From the NCBI GenBank assembly GCA_030052355.1, contig JASIGS010000593.1, positions 1 through 14,510 of the forward strand: a stretch of DNA of 14,510 nt, read 5' to 3'. The stretch comes from Streptosporangiaceae bacterium (GTDB taxonomy: Bacteria > Actinomycetota > Actinomycetes > Streptosporangiales > Streptosporangiaceae). The notes under the pieces were generated by a model. The model was not told the origin of the DNA. It searched no databases and saw only the letters and a program-made list of their open reading frames with translations. Positions 1-7,386 of the stretch are shown here, piece after piece (position 1 is the stretch's first letter; the number at the start of each line of letters is the position of its first letter). Position numbers and translations under genes: made by a program.

Positions 1-1154
1 GTGATCGCCCGGCCGACGATCAGCGTGTTGATCTCGCGGGTGCCCTCGTAGGAGTAGATGGCCTCGGCGTCAGCGACGAACCTGCCTACCTGGTGGTCAA
101 GCAGGATGCCGTTGCCGCCAAGCAGCTCCCTGGCGTAGCCGACCGTCTCCCGCATCCGCACCGTGCAGAACGCCTTGGCCAGCGCGGAGTGATGGTCCTT
201 GGCCTGCCCCTGGTCCTGCAGCTGCGACAGCCGAACGCACAGGCAAGCCGATGCCGTCACGTTCGACAGCATCCGGACCAGCAGGTCCTGGACAAGCTGG
301 AAGCCGGCGATGGGCCGTCCGAACTGCAGCCGCTGGGTCGAGTATGCGAGTGCGTGCTCGTAGGCACCCCGGGCGCATCCGGTCGCCATCCAGGCCACGC
401 CGGCCCTGGTGAGGCGCAAGACCTGCGCGGTGTCACGGAACGAGTTCGCCAGCTGGAGGCGGTTCTCCTCGGGCACGCGGACGTGGTCCAGTGTTATCTC
501 GGCGTTCTGCACGACCCGCAAAGCGATCTTGTTCCGCATCTTGACCGGCGTGAAGCCGTCGGCGCCCGCTTCCACGACGAAGCCCTTGACCTGGTTATCG
601 GCCACGTCACGGGCCCAGACGATCACGTAGTCGGCGAACGTGGCGTTGCCGATCCACTTCTTCTGGCCGGTCAGCACCCAGGTATCCCCGTCGCGCGTGG
701 CCGTGGTCTCCAGACCGCCGGCGACGCCCGAGCCGACGTCGGGCTCGGTCAGCGCGAACGCGCCGATCTTCTCCATCCTGGCCATCGCCGGCAGCCACCG
801 CTGCTTCTGCTCCTCGGAGCCGCACAGGTAGATCGAGCCCATGGCGAGGCCCCCGTGCACCCCCATGAACGTGGCGATGGACGGATCGACCCTGGCAAGC
901 TCCAGCGCGATCATGCCGTCGAGCAGGCTGCTGCCGCCGGGGCAGCCGTAGCCGTCGCACGCGAGGCCAGCGATGCCGAGGGCCGCGAGTCCCGGCACGA
1001 TGTCGGGCGGGAACTCCTCCCTGGTCCAGTAGTAATTGATGACCGGTGCGACAGACTTCTCCATGAAGTCCCTTACGGCCAGGAGCTGCTCCCGGCCGGC
1101 CGGCTCGAGAAGCTGCTCGAGAGAGTAAAAATCCGCGTCCAGGATCGGATCCAC
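1..1154 (-). CDS. Acyl-CoA dehydrogenase, glutaryl-CoA-dehydrogenase-like (3' end off window)
   Basis: FAD enzyme that introduces the alpha-beta double bond into an acyl-CoA, the first step of beta-oxidation. The 384 visible codons cover almost the whole protein; only the last few residues lie beyond position 1. Visible signatures are GYGCPGGSS at about residue 68, FALTEPDVGSG at about 133 (FAD/substrate loop), TGQKKWIGN at about 162, QRLQFGRPI at about 274, LLGGNGI at about 344, and SYEGTREINTLIVGRAI at the end, with Glu370 as the expected catalytic base. The GTG at 1154 is chosen because GGGGAG (1162-1167) sits 7 nt upstream. An in-frame ATG at 1181 would add nine residues and overlap phaZ. 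The overall pattern is nearest to glutaryl-CoA dehydrogenase, but the Arg that holds the glutaryl carboxylate in the human enzyme aligns with Ala94. The true substrate is therefore probably a monocarboxylic acyl-CoA. It is the last visible gene of the PHA operon, 13 bp after phaZ. Confidence 0.93.
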   Translation of the reverse strand, partial: MDPILDADFYSLEQLLEPAGREQLLAVRDFMEKSVAPVINYYWTREEFPPDIVPGLAALGIAGLACDGYGCPGGSSLLDGMIALELARVDPSIATFMGVHGGLAMGSIYLCGSEEQKQRWLPAMARMEKIGAFALTEPDVGSGVAGGLETTATRDGDTWVLTGQKKWIGNATFADYVIVWARDVADNQVKGFVVEAGADGFTPVKMRNKIALRVVQNAEITLDHVRVPEENRLQLANSFRDTAQVLRLTRAGVAWMATGCARGAYEHALAYSTQRLQFGRPIAGFQLVQDLLVRMLSNVTASACLCVRLSQLQDQGQAKDHHSALAKAFCTVRMRETVGYARELLGGNGILLDHQVGRFVADAEAIYSYEGTREINTLIVGRAI

Positions 1155-1161
1155 GGCAGGT

Positions 1162-1167
1162 CTCCCC
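1162..1167 (-). promoter_or_regulatory. Ribosome binding site of the acyl-CoA dehydrogenase
   Basis: GGGGAG read on the minus strand, 7 nt before the GTG at 1154. It decides for that start over the in-frame ATG at 1181, which lies upstream of this site. Confidence 0.6.
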
Positions 1168-2070
1168 TCACCCCGCGGCATGGGCCCGCCCTGCGGCGGT
1201 ACTGCCGCGATTGCTTGCTGTTAACGGCTCGGCGAGGAACCGGCTGATGACCGGTGCAAGCTGCGGTGCCTCGGTGACCAGGCCCAGGTGGCCGCCGCTG
1301 AAGACATGCAGGCGCGAGCCTGCGATGAGCCCGTGCATCAGCCGCGCGTTGGCGATCGGGATGATCGGATCGTCGGCACCGGAAACGATGAGCGTGGGCT
1401 GGCGCAGCGTGGGCAGGAACGCCAGGCTCGTCCAGCCAAGCCCGGCGGTGAGCTGGTAGAGGTAGCCCCGGTGAGAACCGACCACGTTGCCCGCGTTCAT
1501 CGCCGCCGCGACCCGTCCCGGGTCGGAGCGAGCCGTCCCGCCGTAAAGCTCGCCCGCAACCCGGGCAAGGTAACCGCGGTCGAGGTAGCGCCTGGGTGTT
1601 GCCATCCTGGCCAGCACCGACGGCCGGGCGGGCACCATGATCATGCCGGTCGCGGTGCTGACGAGCACCAGCTTGCGGCACCGCGCGCGCTGAAAGCACG
1701 CGAAGTGCTGGGCGACCGCGCCGCCCCACGAGATGCCGAGCACGTCTGCCTTGTCGTGCCCGAGCTCGTCCAGGAGCCGGCTGATCAGCCGGCACAGCCC
1801 GGCAAACCGGTAAGGCGCGGCGGGCAGCGGTGATCCGCCCACCCCTGGAACGTCGAACCTGATGACCTCGATGGCGGTATCTAGCTCGTCGACGAACGGC
1901 TGAAGTAGCTCGAGGCTGGCTCCGATCCCGTTGATCAGCAGCAACGGGACCGGCGAAGGCCGGGCTCGCCAGCCTCGCCTGCCCGGCCGTATCGCTACGC
2001 GCACCAGCTGGCTGCCGACCGCGACGGTGCGCACGATCGCGGTCGCCTGCGGGCTACCTGTCGTGGACAT
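1168..2070 (-). CDS. phaZ: Intracellular medium-chain-length PHA depolymerase (alpha/beta hydrolase)
   Basis: This 300-aa alpha/beta hydrolase is expected to hydrolyse stored poly(3-hydroxyalkanoate) to 3-hydroxy acids at the granule surface in the cytoplasm. It follows the Pseudomonas PhaZ pattern closely: LLINGIGASLELLQPFV (about 44-60, oxyanion-loop region), RFDVPGVGGS (71-80), the nucleophile box GISWGG with Ser114, LYGG (about 175), LGWTS (211-215), the acid loop GADDPIIP with Asp234, and GGHLGLV with His261. There is no signal peptide, which fits an intracellular enzyme. The ATG at 2070 lies inside the end of phaC, with a 17-bp overlap and the weak AGGGA at 2074-2078 before it, so translational coupling to phaC is likely. 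The stop (1168-1170) is 13 bp before the dehydrogenase start. A general lipase or esterase is the alternative, but the neighbour phaC and the motif match argue for PhaZ. Confidence 0.88.
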   Translation of the reverse strand: MSTTGSPQATAIVRTVAVGSQLVRVAIRPGRRGWRARPSPVPLLLINGIGASLELLQPFVDELDTAIEVIRFDVPGVGGSPLPAAPYRFAGLCRLISRLLDELGHDKADVLGISWGGAVAQHFACFQRARCRKLVLVSTATGMIMVPARPSVLARMATPRRYLDRGYLARVAGELYGGTARSDPGRVAAAMNAGNVVGSHRGYLYQLTAGLGWTSLAFLPTLRQPTLIVSGADDPIIPIANARLMHGLIAGSRLHVFSGGHLGLVTEAPQLAPVISRFLAEPLTASNRGSTAAGRAHAAG

Positions 2071-3808
2071 AGGTCCCTGGAGCCGGGCCGAGCACTGTGA
2101 ACTCCTTGCTGCCGGCCGTCGCCCGGCTCTTCTTGTCTCCGCCGCTGCGCGCCGCCAGCCAAGCAGAGTAGTGCGGCCACCAGCTGCCGGCAACCGTCGA
2201 CGCGTCGGCGAGCCACCGCGATGCGACGGCCGGATTCTCGTCTGCGACCTGGAACGTTGCCTTCGGGTTGCCGGGCGGGTTGACCATGGACGCGATGTGG
2301 CCACTGGTGGACAGCACGAACGTCGCGTGCCCGCCGAGCAGCTGGGTGCTGCGATAACAGGACTGCCACGGGCACAGGTGGTCGGCGATGCCCGCGATCA
2401 CGTAGCTGTCGCAGTCGACCTTCGACAGGTCCACGGGCGAGCCGAGCATCGTCGCGCTGCCGGGCTTGACGAGCGCGTTATCGAGCGCGAGCCGGATGAA
2501 GTCAGCGTGCACCGCGGCAGGCAGCCGGGTGGTGTCCGCGTTCCAGTAAAGAATGTCGAATGGCGGCGGCGGCCGACCCTGCAGGTAGTTGTTAACCCAG
2601 TAATTCCAGATCAGGTCGTCTGGCCGCAGCCAGGCGAAGACCTCGGCCAGCGTCCGGCCGTCCAGGTAGCCCTTGGCGCGCGACACCGCCATCGCGAGCG
2701 TCGCCGCTGCCTCGTCGATCATCGCCCCGGCCGTGCCCGCCCTGGCCTGATCCAGCACCGTCACGCCCAGGCAGAGGCTGGCGACGGTGTCAAGGCGGCC
2801 GATCTCGCTCAGGTGCGCGGCGACCATCGACGACACGATCCCGCCGGAGCATAGCGCGCAGATGCTGGCCCGGGCCGCGCGCGTGATCGCCCTGACCGTC
2901 TCCAGTGCGTCAAGAACCGCGGCCCCGTAGCTGTCAAGGCCCCACTCGCGATGCCGGGCGTCGGGATTGCGCCAGCTGATGCAGAAGACCTGGTGACCTT
3001 GGCTGACCAGGTACTCCGTCATGCTGCGGCCCGGTGCGAGGTCGGTGATGTAGAACTTGTTGATCATCGGAGGCACGATCAGCACCGGATACTTGTTAAC
3101 CCGCTCGGTGACCGCCGCGTACTGGATCAGCTCGAACATCTCGGTGCGATAGACGATCGACCCCGGCGTTATCGCCAGGTCCTTGCCGACCTCGAACGCG
3201 CCAGGCTCGACCATGGACGGAACTCGCGGCGCGGTTGCCAGGTCCGACAGCAGGGCGCGGATCCCGCGCACCGCGGACAGGCCGCCGGTGTCCACCAGCG
3301 CCTTGATCCCGGACGGGCTGATGAGCGGGTTGTTGCTAGGCGCAGCGGCGGCGATGAGGTTCGCGAGAAGGAACCGCAGCCGCTCGCTGTCACGCCAGTC
3401 GAGGTCGGCGATCGAAAGCGTGCCCTGGGCCGCCTGGCTAGTCGCCAGGTAGGCCTGCATCAGCCGCCTGAGCGCCGGGTTCTCGGTCCAGGCCGGGTCC
3501 GCGAACCGGCGGTCCTTGCGGTGCGGGGCTATCTGCGAACGGCCGGCCGCGATCCGGGCGGTTTCGGCGGTCAGGCCGGCCGCCTGCCGCGCCACCAGCC
3601 GCGGGCGCCTGGCCAGGCCGACGGCCAGCCGCAGCATCGAGCCGTCGGGGCGGAGCCTGCGGACCACCCCGAGAGCGCCATCGGTGAGCAGCACGTCGAG
3701 CGCTCCGGCCAGGTCCGTCGCCGTTTCCGCGAGTGGCGACTCCGCCTGCGCGTTCTCGCGTGCCCGGCCGGTCCCCGGCGCGGCACCGTCGCCCGATCCC
3801 GCGCTCAC
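2054..3808 (-). CDS. phaC: Poly(3-hydroxyalkanoate) synthase, class II type
   Basis: This 584-aa enzyme polymerises (R)-3-hydroxyacyl-CoA into PHA on granules. The length and motifs match the Pseudomonas class II synthases: [10 protein letters not shown] (98-107), FEVGKDL (205-211), ELIQY (226-230), [17 protein letters not shown] (241-257), [17 protein letters not shown] (278-294), [19 protein letters not shown] (391-409), TTRLPAA (426-432), [16 protein letters not shown] (502-517) and the C-terminal GTYVH. The catalytic triad is Cys320, Asp476 (in GIADH) and His504, with spacings like those of PhaC1. The Cys box reads ALCSGG, with Ala where a Gly or Ser is usual. The GTG start at 3808 overlaps the TGA of the upstream synthetase (GTGA) and has GGAGAG (3815-3820) 6 nt before it. 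The N-terminal ~90 residues are Ala/Arg-rich and poorly conserved. No separate PhaE or PhaR subunit or phasin is visible, consistent with a class II enzyme acting alone. Confidence 0.94.
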   Translation of the reverse strand: MSAGSGDGAAPGTGRARENAQAESPLAETATDLAGALDVLLTDGALGVVRRLRPDGSMLRLAVGLARRPRLVARQAAGLTAETARIAAGRSQIAPHRKDRRFADPAWTENPALRRLMQAYLATSQAAQGTLSIADLDWRDSERLRFLLANLIAAAAPSNNPLISPSGIKALVDTGGLSAVRGIRALLSDLATAPRVPSMVEPGAFEVGKDLAITPGSIVYRTEMFELIQYAAVTERVNKYPVLIVPPMINKFYITDLAPGRSMTEYLVSQGHQVFCISWRNPDARHREWGLDSYGAAVLDALETVRAITRAARASICALCSGGIVSSMVAAHLSEIGRLDTVASLCLGVTVLDQARAGTAGAMIDEAAATLAMAVSRAKGYLDGRTLAEVFAWLRPDDLIWNYWVNNYLQGRPPPPFDILYWNADTTRLPAAVHADFIRLALDNALVKPGSATMLGSPVDLSKVDCDSYVIAGIADHLCPWQSCYRSTQLLGGHATFVLSTSGHIASMVNPPGNPKATFQVADENPAVASRWLADASTVAGSWWPHYSAWLAARSGGDKKSRATAGSKEFTVLGPAPGTYVHDR

Positions 3809-5304
3809 TGCGAACTCTCCGGAGGCCGCACCTCGCGCCGCAGGATCTTGCCCGTCGGGCCCTTCGGCAGCGTGGCCACAACCCACACGCTCCGCGGGTA
3901 CTTGTAGGCCGCGACCCTGTCCTTGACGTACTGCCGCAGTTCCTCAGGCGTCGCGCTGGCTCCCGGCTTGAGCGCGACGGCCGCGCCAACCTCCTCACCG
4001 AGCTCGGCGTGCGGCATGCCGATGACCGCTGCCTCGGCGACCGCGGGGTGCTCGTGCAAGACTTCCTCGATCTCCCGCGGGTACACGTTGTAGCCGCCGC
4101 GGATGATCATCTCTTTCTTGCGGTCCACGATGTAGTAGTACCCGTCCTCGTCGACCCGGCCGAGGTCCCCGGTGCGGAACCAGCCATCAGGGATGGCCGC
4201 CGCGGTCGCCTCGGGCTTGCCCCAGTAGCCCTTCATCACGTTGTGGCCGCGGATGGCGATCTCGCCGACCTCGCCCGCCGCGACGTCAGCGCCGTCGTCG
4301 CCGACAAGGCGCATCTCCACGCCTTCGACTGGGGTGCCGACCGAGCCTGGCTTGCGCGGCCTGTCCGGGTGGTTGAACGAAGCGACGGGAGATGTCTCCG
4401 ACAGGCCGTAGCCCTCCAGGATCATGCAGCCGAACTTCTCCTCGAAGGACCGGAGGATCTCGACCGGCATGGCCGCGCCGCCCGAAACGCACAGCCGCAG
4501 CGACGCGGTCCTGGCCTGGTCTGCAGCGGGGTGATGAAGCATGGCCGCGTACATGGTGGGAACGCCCTCGAAGATCGTCACTGCGTCCCGCTCGATGATC
4601 TCCAGCGCCTTGCCGCCGTCGAACCTTGGCAGCAGGGTGAGCGTGCCCCCCGCTGCCACGGTCGCGTTCAGCCCGCACGTCAGGCCGAAGACGTGGAACA
4701 GCGGGAGGCAGCCCATCATGACGTCGCCCGGGGCGTTGTGCAGCAGCGTCTCCGCGGTCAGCCGCGCGTTGCGCATCAGCCCGCCGTGAGTGAGCTGAGC
4801 GCCCTTGGGCTGTCCCGTCGTCCCCGACGTGTAGAGGATGACCGCGTCGTCGTCGTCACTGGCCGGCGCCGCATCGCCGTCAGCTGCCGCCTGGCCGAGC
4901 ACCGCGCTCAGGTCAGCGTCGTCGACACTGATCACCTGGGCTCCGGCGTCTGCCGCGCCCTTGGCCGCCTCGCCAGCAGCGTCGCGCCACGCGAACACCA
5001 CGCGGGCGCCAGAGTCCGTGAGGTAGTAGCTCACCTCGCGGTGCTTGAGCAGCGGATTCATCGGGACCACCACCGCTCCGGCGGTCAGCGCCCCGTAGAA
5101 GGCAACCGGGAACGCCGGGATGTTGGGCATCATCAGCCCAACCCGGTCGCCGCGAGTGACCCCCGACGCACGGAGCAGGCCCGCGACCTGCCTGGCGGAC
5201 TCGCTCAGCTTCCGGTAACTGATGGCCAGGTCATCGAGCTTGATCGCGGTTCGCTCCGGCTGGCTGGCCGCAGCGTGATCGAGAAGCGAAGTGAGGCTGG
5301 CCAT
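3805..5304 (-). CDS. Acyl-CoA synthetase / long-chain fatty acid-CoA ligase (ANL family)
   Basis: This 499-aa adenylate-forming ligase activates a carboxylic acid with ATP to acyl-AMP and then to acyl-CoA. Core motifs are in order: the P-loop [11 protein letters not shown] (158-168), LPLFHVFGL (200-208), [10 protein letters not shown] (247-256), the adenine-binding GYGLSETSP (298-306), GWFRTGDLG (374-382, with the ribose-binding Asp380), the hinge [16 protein letters not shown] (394-409), and the adenylation Lys486 in [10 protein letters not shown]. The ATG at 5304 begins the family-typical N-terminus, with a G-rich stretch before it; the open frame further upstream is antisense to the amidohydrolase. 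It is the first gene of the operon and overlaps phaC by 4 bp. It therefore plausibly supplies fatty acyl-CoA or 3-hydroxyacyl-CoA for the polymerase, and re-activates the 3-hydroxy acids released by PhaZ. The exact chain length cannot be read from the sequence. Confidence 0.93.
   Translation of the reverse strand: MASLTSLLDHAAASQPERTAIKLDDLAISYRKLSESARQVAGLLRASGVTRGDRVGLMMPNIPAFPVAFYGALTAGAVVVPMNPLLKHREVSYYLTDSGARVVFAWRDAAGEAAKGAADAGAQVISVDDADLSAVLGQAAADGDAAPASDDDDAVILYTSGTTGQPKGAQLTHGGLMRNARLTAETLLHNAPGDVMMGCLPLFHVFGLTCGLNATVAAGGTLTLLPRFDGGKALEIIERDAVTIFEGVPTMYAAMLHHPAADQARTASLRLCVSGGAAMPVEILRSFEEKFGCMILEGYGLSETSPVASFNHPDRPRKPGSVGTPVEGVEMRLVGDDGADVAAGEVGEIAIRGHNVMKGYWGKPEATAAAIPDGWFRTGDLGRVDEDGYYYIVDRKKEMIIRGGYNVYPREIEEVLHEHPAVAEAAVIGMPHAELGEEVGAAVALKPGASATPEELRQYVKDRVAAYKYPRSVWVVATLPKGPTGKILRREVRPPESSQ
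3815..3820 (-). promoter_or_regulatory. Ribosome binding site of phaC
   Basis: GGAGAG on the minus strand, 6 nt before the GTG at 3808 and inside the end of the synthetase gene. It supports the GTGA overlap start for phaC rather than the longer open frame reaching 3886. Confidence 0.6.
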
Positions 5305-5484
5305 CGCGCCCCCCAACAGAGCCTCGCCGCCGTGAGTACGTACCAGTATCTGCGTGCCCGCACTGGTTGGCCAGGCCGGGCCCTTGGCCGATTCCGCCCT
5401 TGGGGCGAAAGATGCGGAATGATGGTTTTGCGCGCGAGCGCGAAGAGCGCAAGCAGACCCAGCCACAAACTCGGAGGCAGACAA
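5305..5484. promoter_or_regulatory. Divergent promoter region between the PHA operon and the amidohydrolase
   Basis: These 180 bp separate two genes read in opposite directions, so they should hold promoters for both. Visible elements are the 8-bp palindrome GTACGTAC (5336-5343), a direct repeat TTGGCC (5367-5372 and 5384-5389), and a nested dyad. In the dyad, ATTCCGC (5391-5397) pairs with GCGGAAT (5414-5420), and GCCC/GGGC (5396-5399/5403-5406) lies inside. No convincing -35/-10 pair was identified on either strand. The elements may be operators or chance in GC-rich DNA. Confidence 0.45.
5473..5478 (+). promoter_or_regulatory. Ribosome binding site of the amidohydrolase
   Basis: GGAGGC lies 6 nt before the GTG at 5485. 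It fixes the start of the gene, although the frame stays open far upstream, antisense to the synthetase and phaC. Confidence 0.7.
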
Positions 5485-6690
5485 GTGACCAGGACGCTCC
5501 TGCACGGCGGGCGAGTCTTTGACGGCACTGGCAGCCCGATAGCAGCGGCGGATGTCGTGATATCGGAGGGCCAGATCGTCGACGTGGGGATCGGCCTGGA
5601 CGGGGACGAGCAGGTTGACGTGTCTGGCCTGACCCTGCTGCCCGGATTCTTCGACTGCCACGTGCACGTGATGGTCTCCGGAATCGACCTCGTGCGCCGG
5701 CTGCAGCGGCCCTTCTCCTACCAGTTTTTCGAGGCGGCACGCAATCTGGCGGCGACGCTGGACTGCGGTATCACGTCCGTGCGCGACGCAGGCGGCGCGG
5801 ACCTCGGCGTGCAGCGCGCCGTCAACGACGGCCTGATCGACGGTCCGCGGATGCAGATCGCGATCAGCGCACTGAGCCAGACCGGCGGCCACGGCGACGG
5901 CTGGCTGCCGTCGGGTATCACCACGCACCTGATGTCGCCTCATCCTGGCCGCCCCGGAGGGCTTGTCGACGGGCCCGAGGAGATGCGCAAGCGAGTGCGC
6001 GAGATCATCAGGGCCGGCGCCAACGTCATCAAGGTGCACACCTCAGGAGGCGTGCTCTCGCCGCGCGACAGCCCGAAGCACGCGCAGTTCCGGCCGGATG
6101 AACTGGCCGCGCTGATGGCCGAGGCGAGCGCCGCGGGCCTGCCCGTGATGGCGCACGCTCAGGCGACCGACGGCATCAAGAACGCGGTCCGGGCCGGCGT
6201 GAGGTCCGTCGAGCACGGGATCTACCTGGATGACGAGGCCATCGACATGATGCTGAGTGCGGGGACCTGGCTGGTCCCCACCCTGGTGGCCCCGCACGCG
6301 GTGCTCAGCGCGGCAAAGGCGGGCAGCCAGCTGCCCGAGGGCGTGCTGGCCAAGGCTCAGGAGGTCACCGCCGCTCACGCGGACGCGTTCGCCCGGGCGG
6401 CAGCGGCCGGCGTCAAGATCGCCATGGGCACCGACACCGGCGTCGGGCCGCACGGGGACAACCTCGACGAACTGCCGCTGATGGCCGCCGGCGGGCTGAC
6501 GCCGGCCGAGGTCCTGACCGCCACGACCAGGTCGGCGGCCGAGCTGCTGCAGGTCGCGGACGAGACGGGCACGATCATGCCGGGCAAGCGAGCAGACATC
6601 GTCGTCCTGGCGGGCGACCCGTTCGACCTCGCGAACGTGAAGGCGAACATCCGTGCCGTCTACTCCGGCGGCGCGAAGGTACGCGGCTGA
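5485..6690 (+). CDS. Metal-dependent amidohydrolase (imidazolonepropionase/prolidase-like)
   Basis: This 401-aa cytoplasmic hydrolase of the amidohydrolase superfamily acts on an unknown amide, cyclic amide, ester or peptide bond. The N-terminal beta-sandwich strand ([12 protein letters not shown], 5-16) is followed by [13 protein letters not shown] (51-63), with the metal ligands His59 and His61. Further metal or active-site residues are Lys183 in VIKVHTSGG, His224 in VMAHAQ, His244 in SVEHGIY and Asp317 in MGTDTG. The C-terminal [18 protein letters not shown] (362-379) closes the sandwich. The pattern fits the two-metal members with a bridging Lys, such as Xaa-Pro dipeptidase-like enzymes. 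The start is a GTG preceded by GGAGGC. The gene stands alone on its strand, divergent from the PHA operon, and its 3' end overlaps the convergent regulator gene by 31 bp. A link to PHA metabolism is not evident. The substrate is unassigned because this superfamily is broad. Confidence 0.9.
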   Translation: MTRTLLHGGRVFDGTGSPIAAADVVISEGQIVDVGIGLDGDEQVDVSGLTLLPGFFDCHVHVMVSGIDLVRRLQRPFSYQFFEAARNLAATLDCGITSVRDAGGADLGVQRAVNDGLIDGPRMQIAISALSQTGGHGDGWLPSGITTHLMSPHPGRPGGLVDGPEEMRKRVREIIRAGANVIKVHTSGGVLSPRDSPKHAQFRPDELAALMAEASAAGLPVMAHAQATDGIKNAVRAGVRSVEHGIYLDDEAIDMMLSAGTWLVPTLVAPHAVLSAAKAGSQLPEGVLAKAQEVTAAHADAFARAAAAGVKIAMGTDTGVGPHGDNLDELPLMAAGGLTPAEVLTATTRSAAELLQVADETGTIMPGKRADIVVLAGDPFDLANVKANIRAVYSGGAKVRG

Positions 6691-7331
6691 GAGTCCTGCA
6701 CGCCCGGTTTATCCGTCGCTCCGGACGTTGTTCCGCGGGCGCGCAGGTGGACCCGTTCGCCTTGCGGACCGAAGATGTTCAGCAACTCGGCCGGCTCGGA
6801 GCCAGCGTTCGTGACCGCGTGCGGGATTCGCGTGTCGAACTCGGCTGCCTCGCCCGCCGTCAATGTGAACGCCTTGTCGCCCAGGGTGAGGCGGAGCCGG
6901 CCGGCGATGACGTACAACCATTCACTGCCCTCGTGAGTACCTTGCTGGGATCCAGGACGCGGGCCCGCGCCCGGGTCCGGGTTCGGGTTCGGGTTCGGCG
7001 GGATGATCTGCTTGAACACCGCGGGCCCGCCCGGGTTTCTGGTCAGCGGCAGCCAGGTGCTGCCGCCACGCTGTACGGGCCTGGGATAGATGCGCGGGTC
7101 ACCGGCTGCCGGGGCACCGACCAGCTCGTCCAGCGGGACCTGGTGTGCCCGCGCGATCGGCAGAAGCAGCTCGAGCGCTGGCCGACGCTGGCCGGACTCC
7201 AGTCGCGACAGGGTGCTGACCGAGATCTTGGTGCTGTCGGCCAGCTGCTCCAGGGTGACACCCCGGTGCTTGCGCAGCGCGCGCAGCCGCGGGCCGACGG
7301 CAGCCAGCACAGTCTGCAGTTCGTCAGTCAC
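6660..7331 (-). CDS. XRE-family transcriptional regulator with C-terminal cupin domain
   Basis: This 223-aa regulator has an N-terminal helix-turn-helix (about 13-70; RLRALRKHRGVTLEQLA and ISVSTLSRLESGQRRP) that binds DNA. A cupin domain (about 132-195) with GTHEGSEWLYVIAGRLRL, His133, Glu137 and His171 in RIPHAV should bind a small ligand or metal. The two domains are joined by a linker holding an unusual Asn-Pro run (NPNPNPDP, 113-120) encoded by a hexanucleotide repeat. The start is GTG 7331 with no clear ribosome binding site, so translation may be leaderless. The gene is divergent from the flavoprotein at 7387 across a 55-bp gap with a palindromic repeat. Regulation of that gene and of itself is therefore the simplest guess. 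The C-terminal ~25 residues are low-complexity, and their last codons overlap the end of the amidohydrolase gene on the other strand. Confidence 0.88.
   Translation of the reverse strand: MTDELQTVLAAVGPRLRALRKHRGVTLEQLADSTKISVSTLSRLESGQRRPALELLLPIARAHQVPLDELVGAPAAGDPRIYPRPVQRGGSTWLPLTRNPGGPAVFKQIIPPNPNPNPDPGAGPRPGSQQGTHEGSEWLYVIAGRLRLTLGDKAFTLTAGEAAEFDTRIPHAVTNAGSEPAELLNIFGPQGERVHLRARGTTSGATDKPGVQDSQPRTFAPPE
6973..6996. repeat. Hexanucleotide tandem repeat (GGGTTC-type, 4 units) within the regulator gene
   Basis: Four units lie in tandem: GGGTCC at 6973-6978, then GGGTTC at 6979-6984, 6985-6990 and 6991-6996. Read on the minus strand they encode Asn-Pro three times and Asp-Pro once, in the linker between the HTH and cupin domains. 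The unit is six bases long, so gain or loss of copies keeps the frame and only changes the linker length. Confidence 0.85.
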
Positions 7332-7386
7332 TAGTCAAGTTTGCCATGGCAGCAAGTTAAGTTGCCGGCCGGCCTCGGGCGGCGGC
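7332..7386. promoter_or_regulatory. Divergent promoter/operator region between the regulator and the flavoprotein
   Basis: This 55-bp spacer must contain the control elements for two divergent genes. It holds the first copy of TGCCATGGCAGC (7342-7353). That copy is flanked by AGTTTGCC (7339-7346) and AAGTTGCC (7359-7366), giving a locally repetitive, less GC-rich stretch. No good -35/-10 pair was identified. Confidence 0.55.
7342..7353. repeat. Copy 1 of a 12-bp repeat containing the 10-bp palindrome TGCCATGGCA
   Basis: TGCCATGGCAGC; the first ten bases read the same on both strands. An identical 12-mer occurs 53 bp downstream. It is a candidate operator half of the divergent XRE/cupin regulator. 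Confidence 0.6.

Noticed and set aside
93..1247. Long open frame on the plus strand opposite the acyl-CoA dehydrogenase
   Set aside because: It is antisense to a gene with clear family motifs; its translation is Arg/Pro/Gly-rich with no recognisable domain, as expected of a shadow frame in high-GC DNA.
5428..5452. TTGCGC...GCGCAA inverted repeat before the amidohydrolase
   Set aside because: Six-base arms of alternating G and C are expected by chance in this composition; no other support.
3733..5484. 584-codon open extension upstream of the amidohydrolase
   Set aside because: It is antisense to phaC and the acyl-CoA synthetase and shows no domain. The amidohydrolase N-terminus and the GGAGGC site place the start at 5485.
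5305..6039. Upstream extension of the acyl-CoA synthetase frame
   Set aside because: It lies antisense to the amidohydrolase, and the family N-terminus begins at the ATG at 5304.
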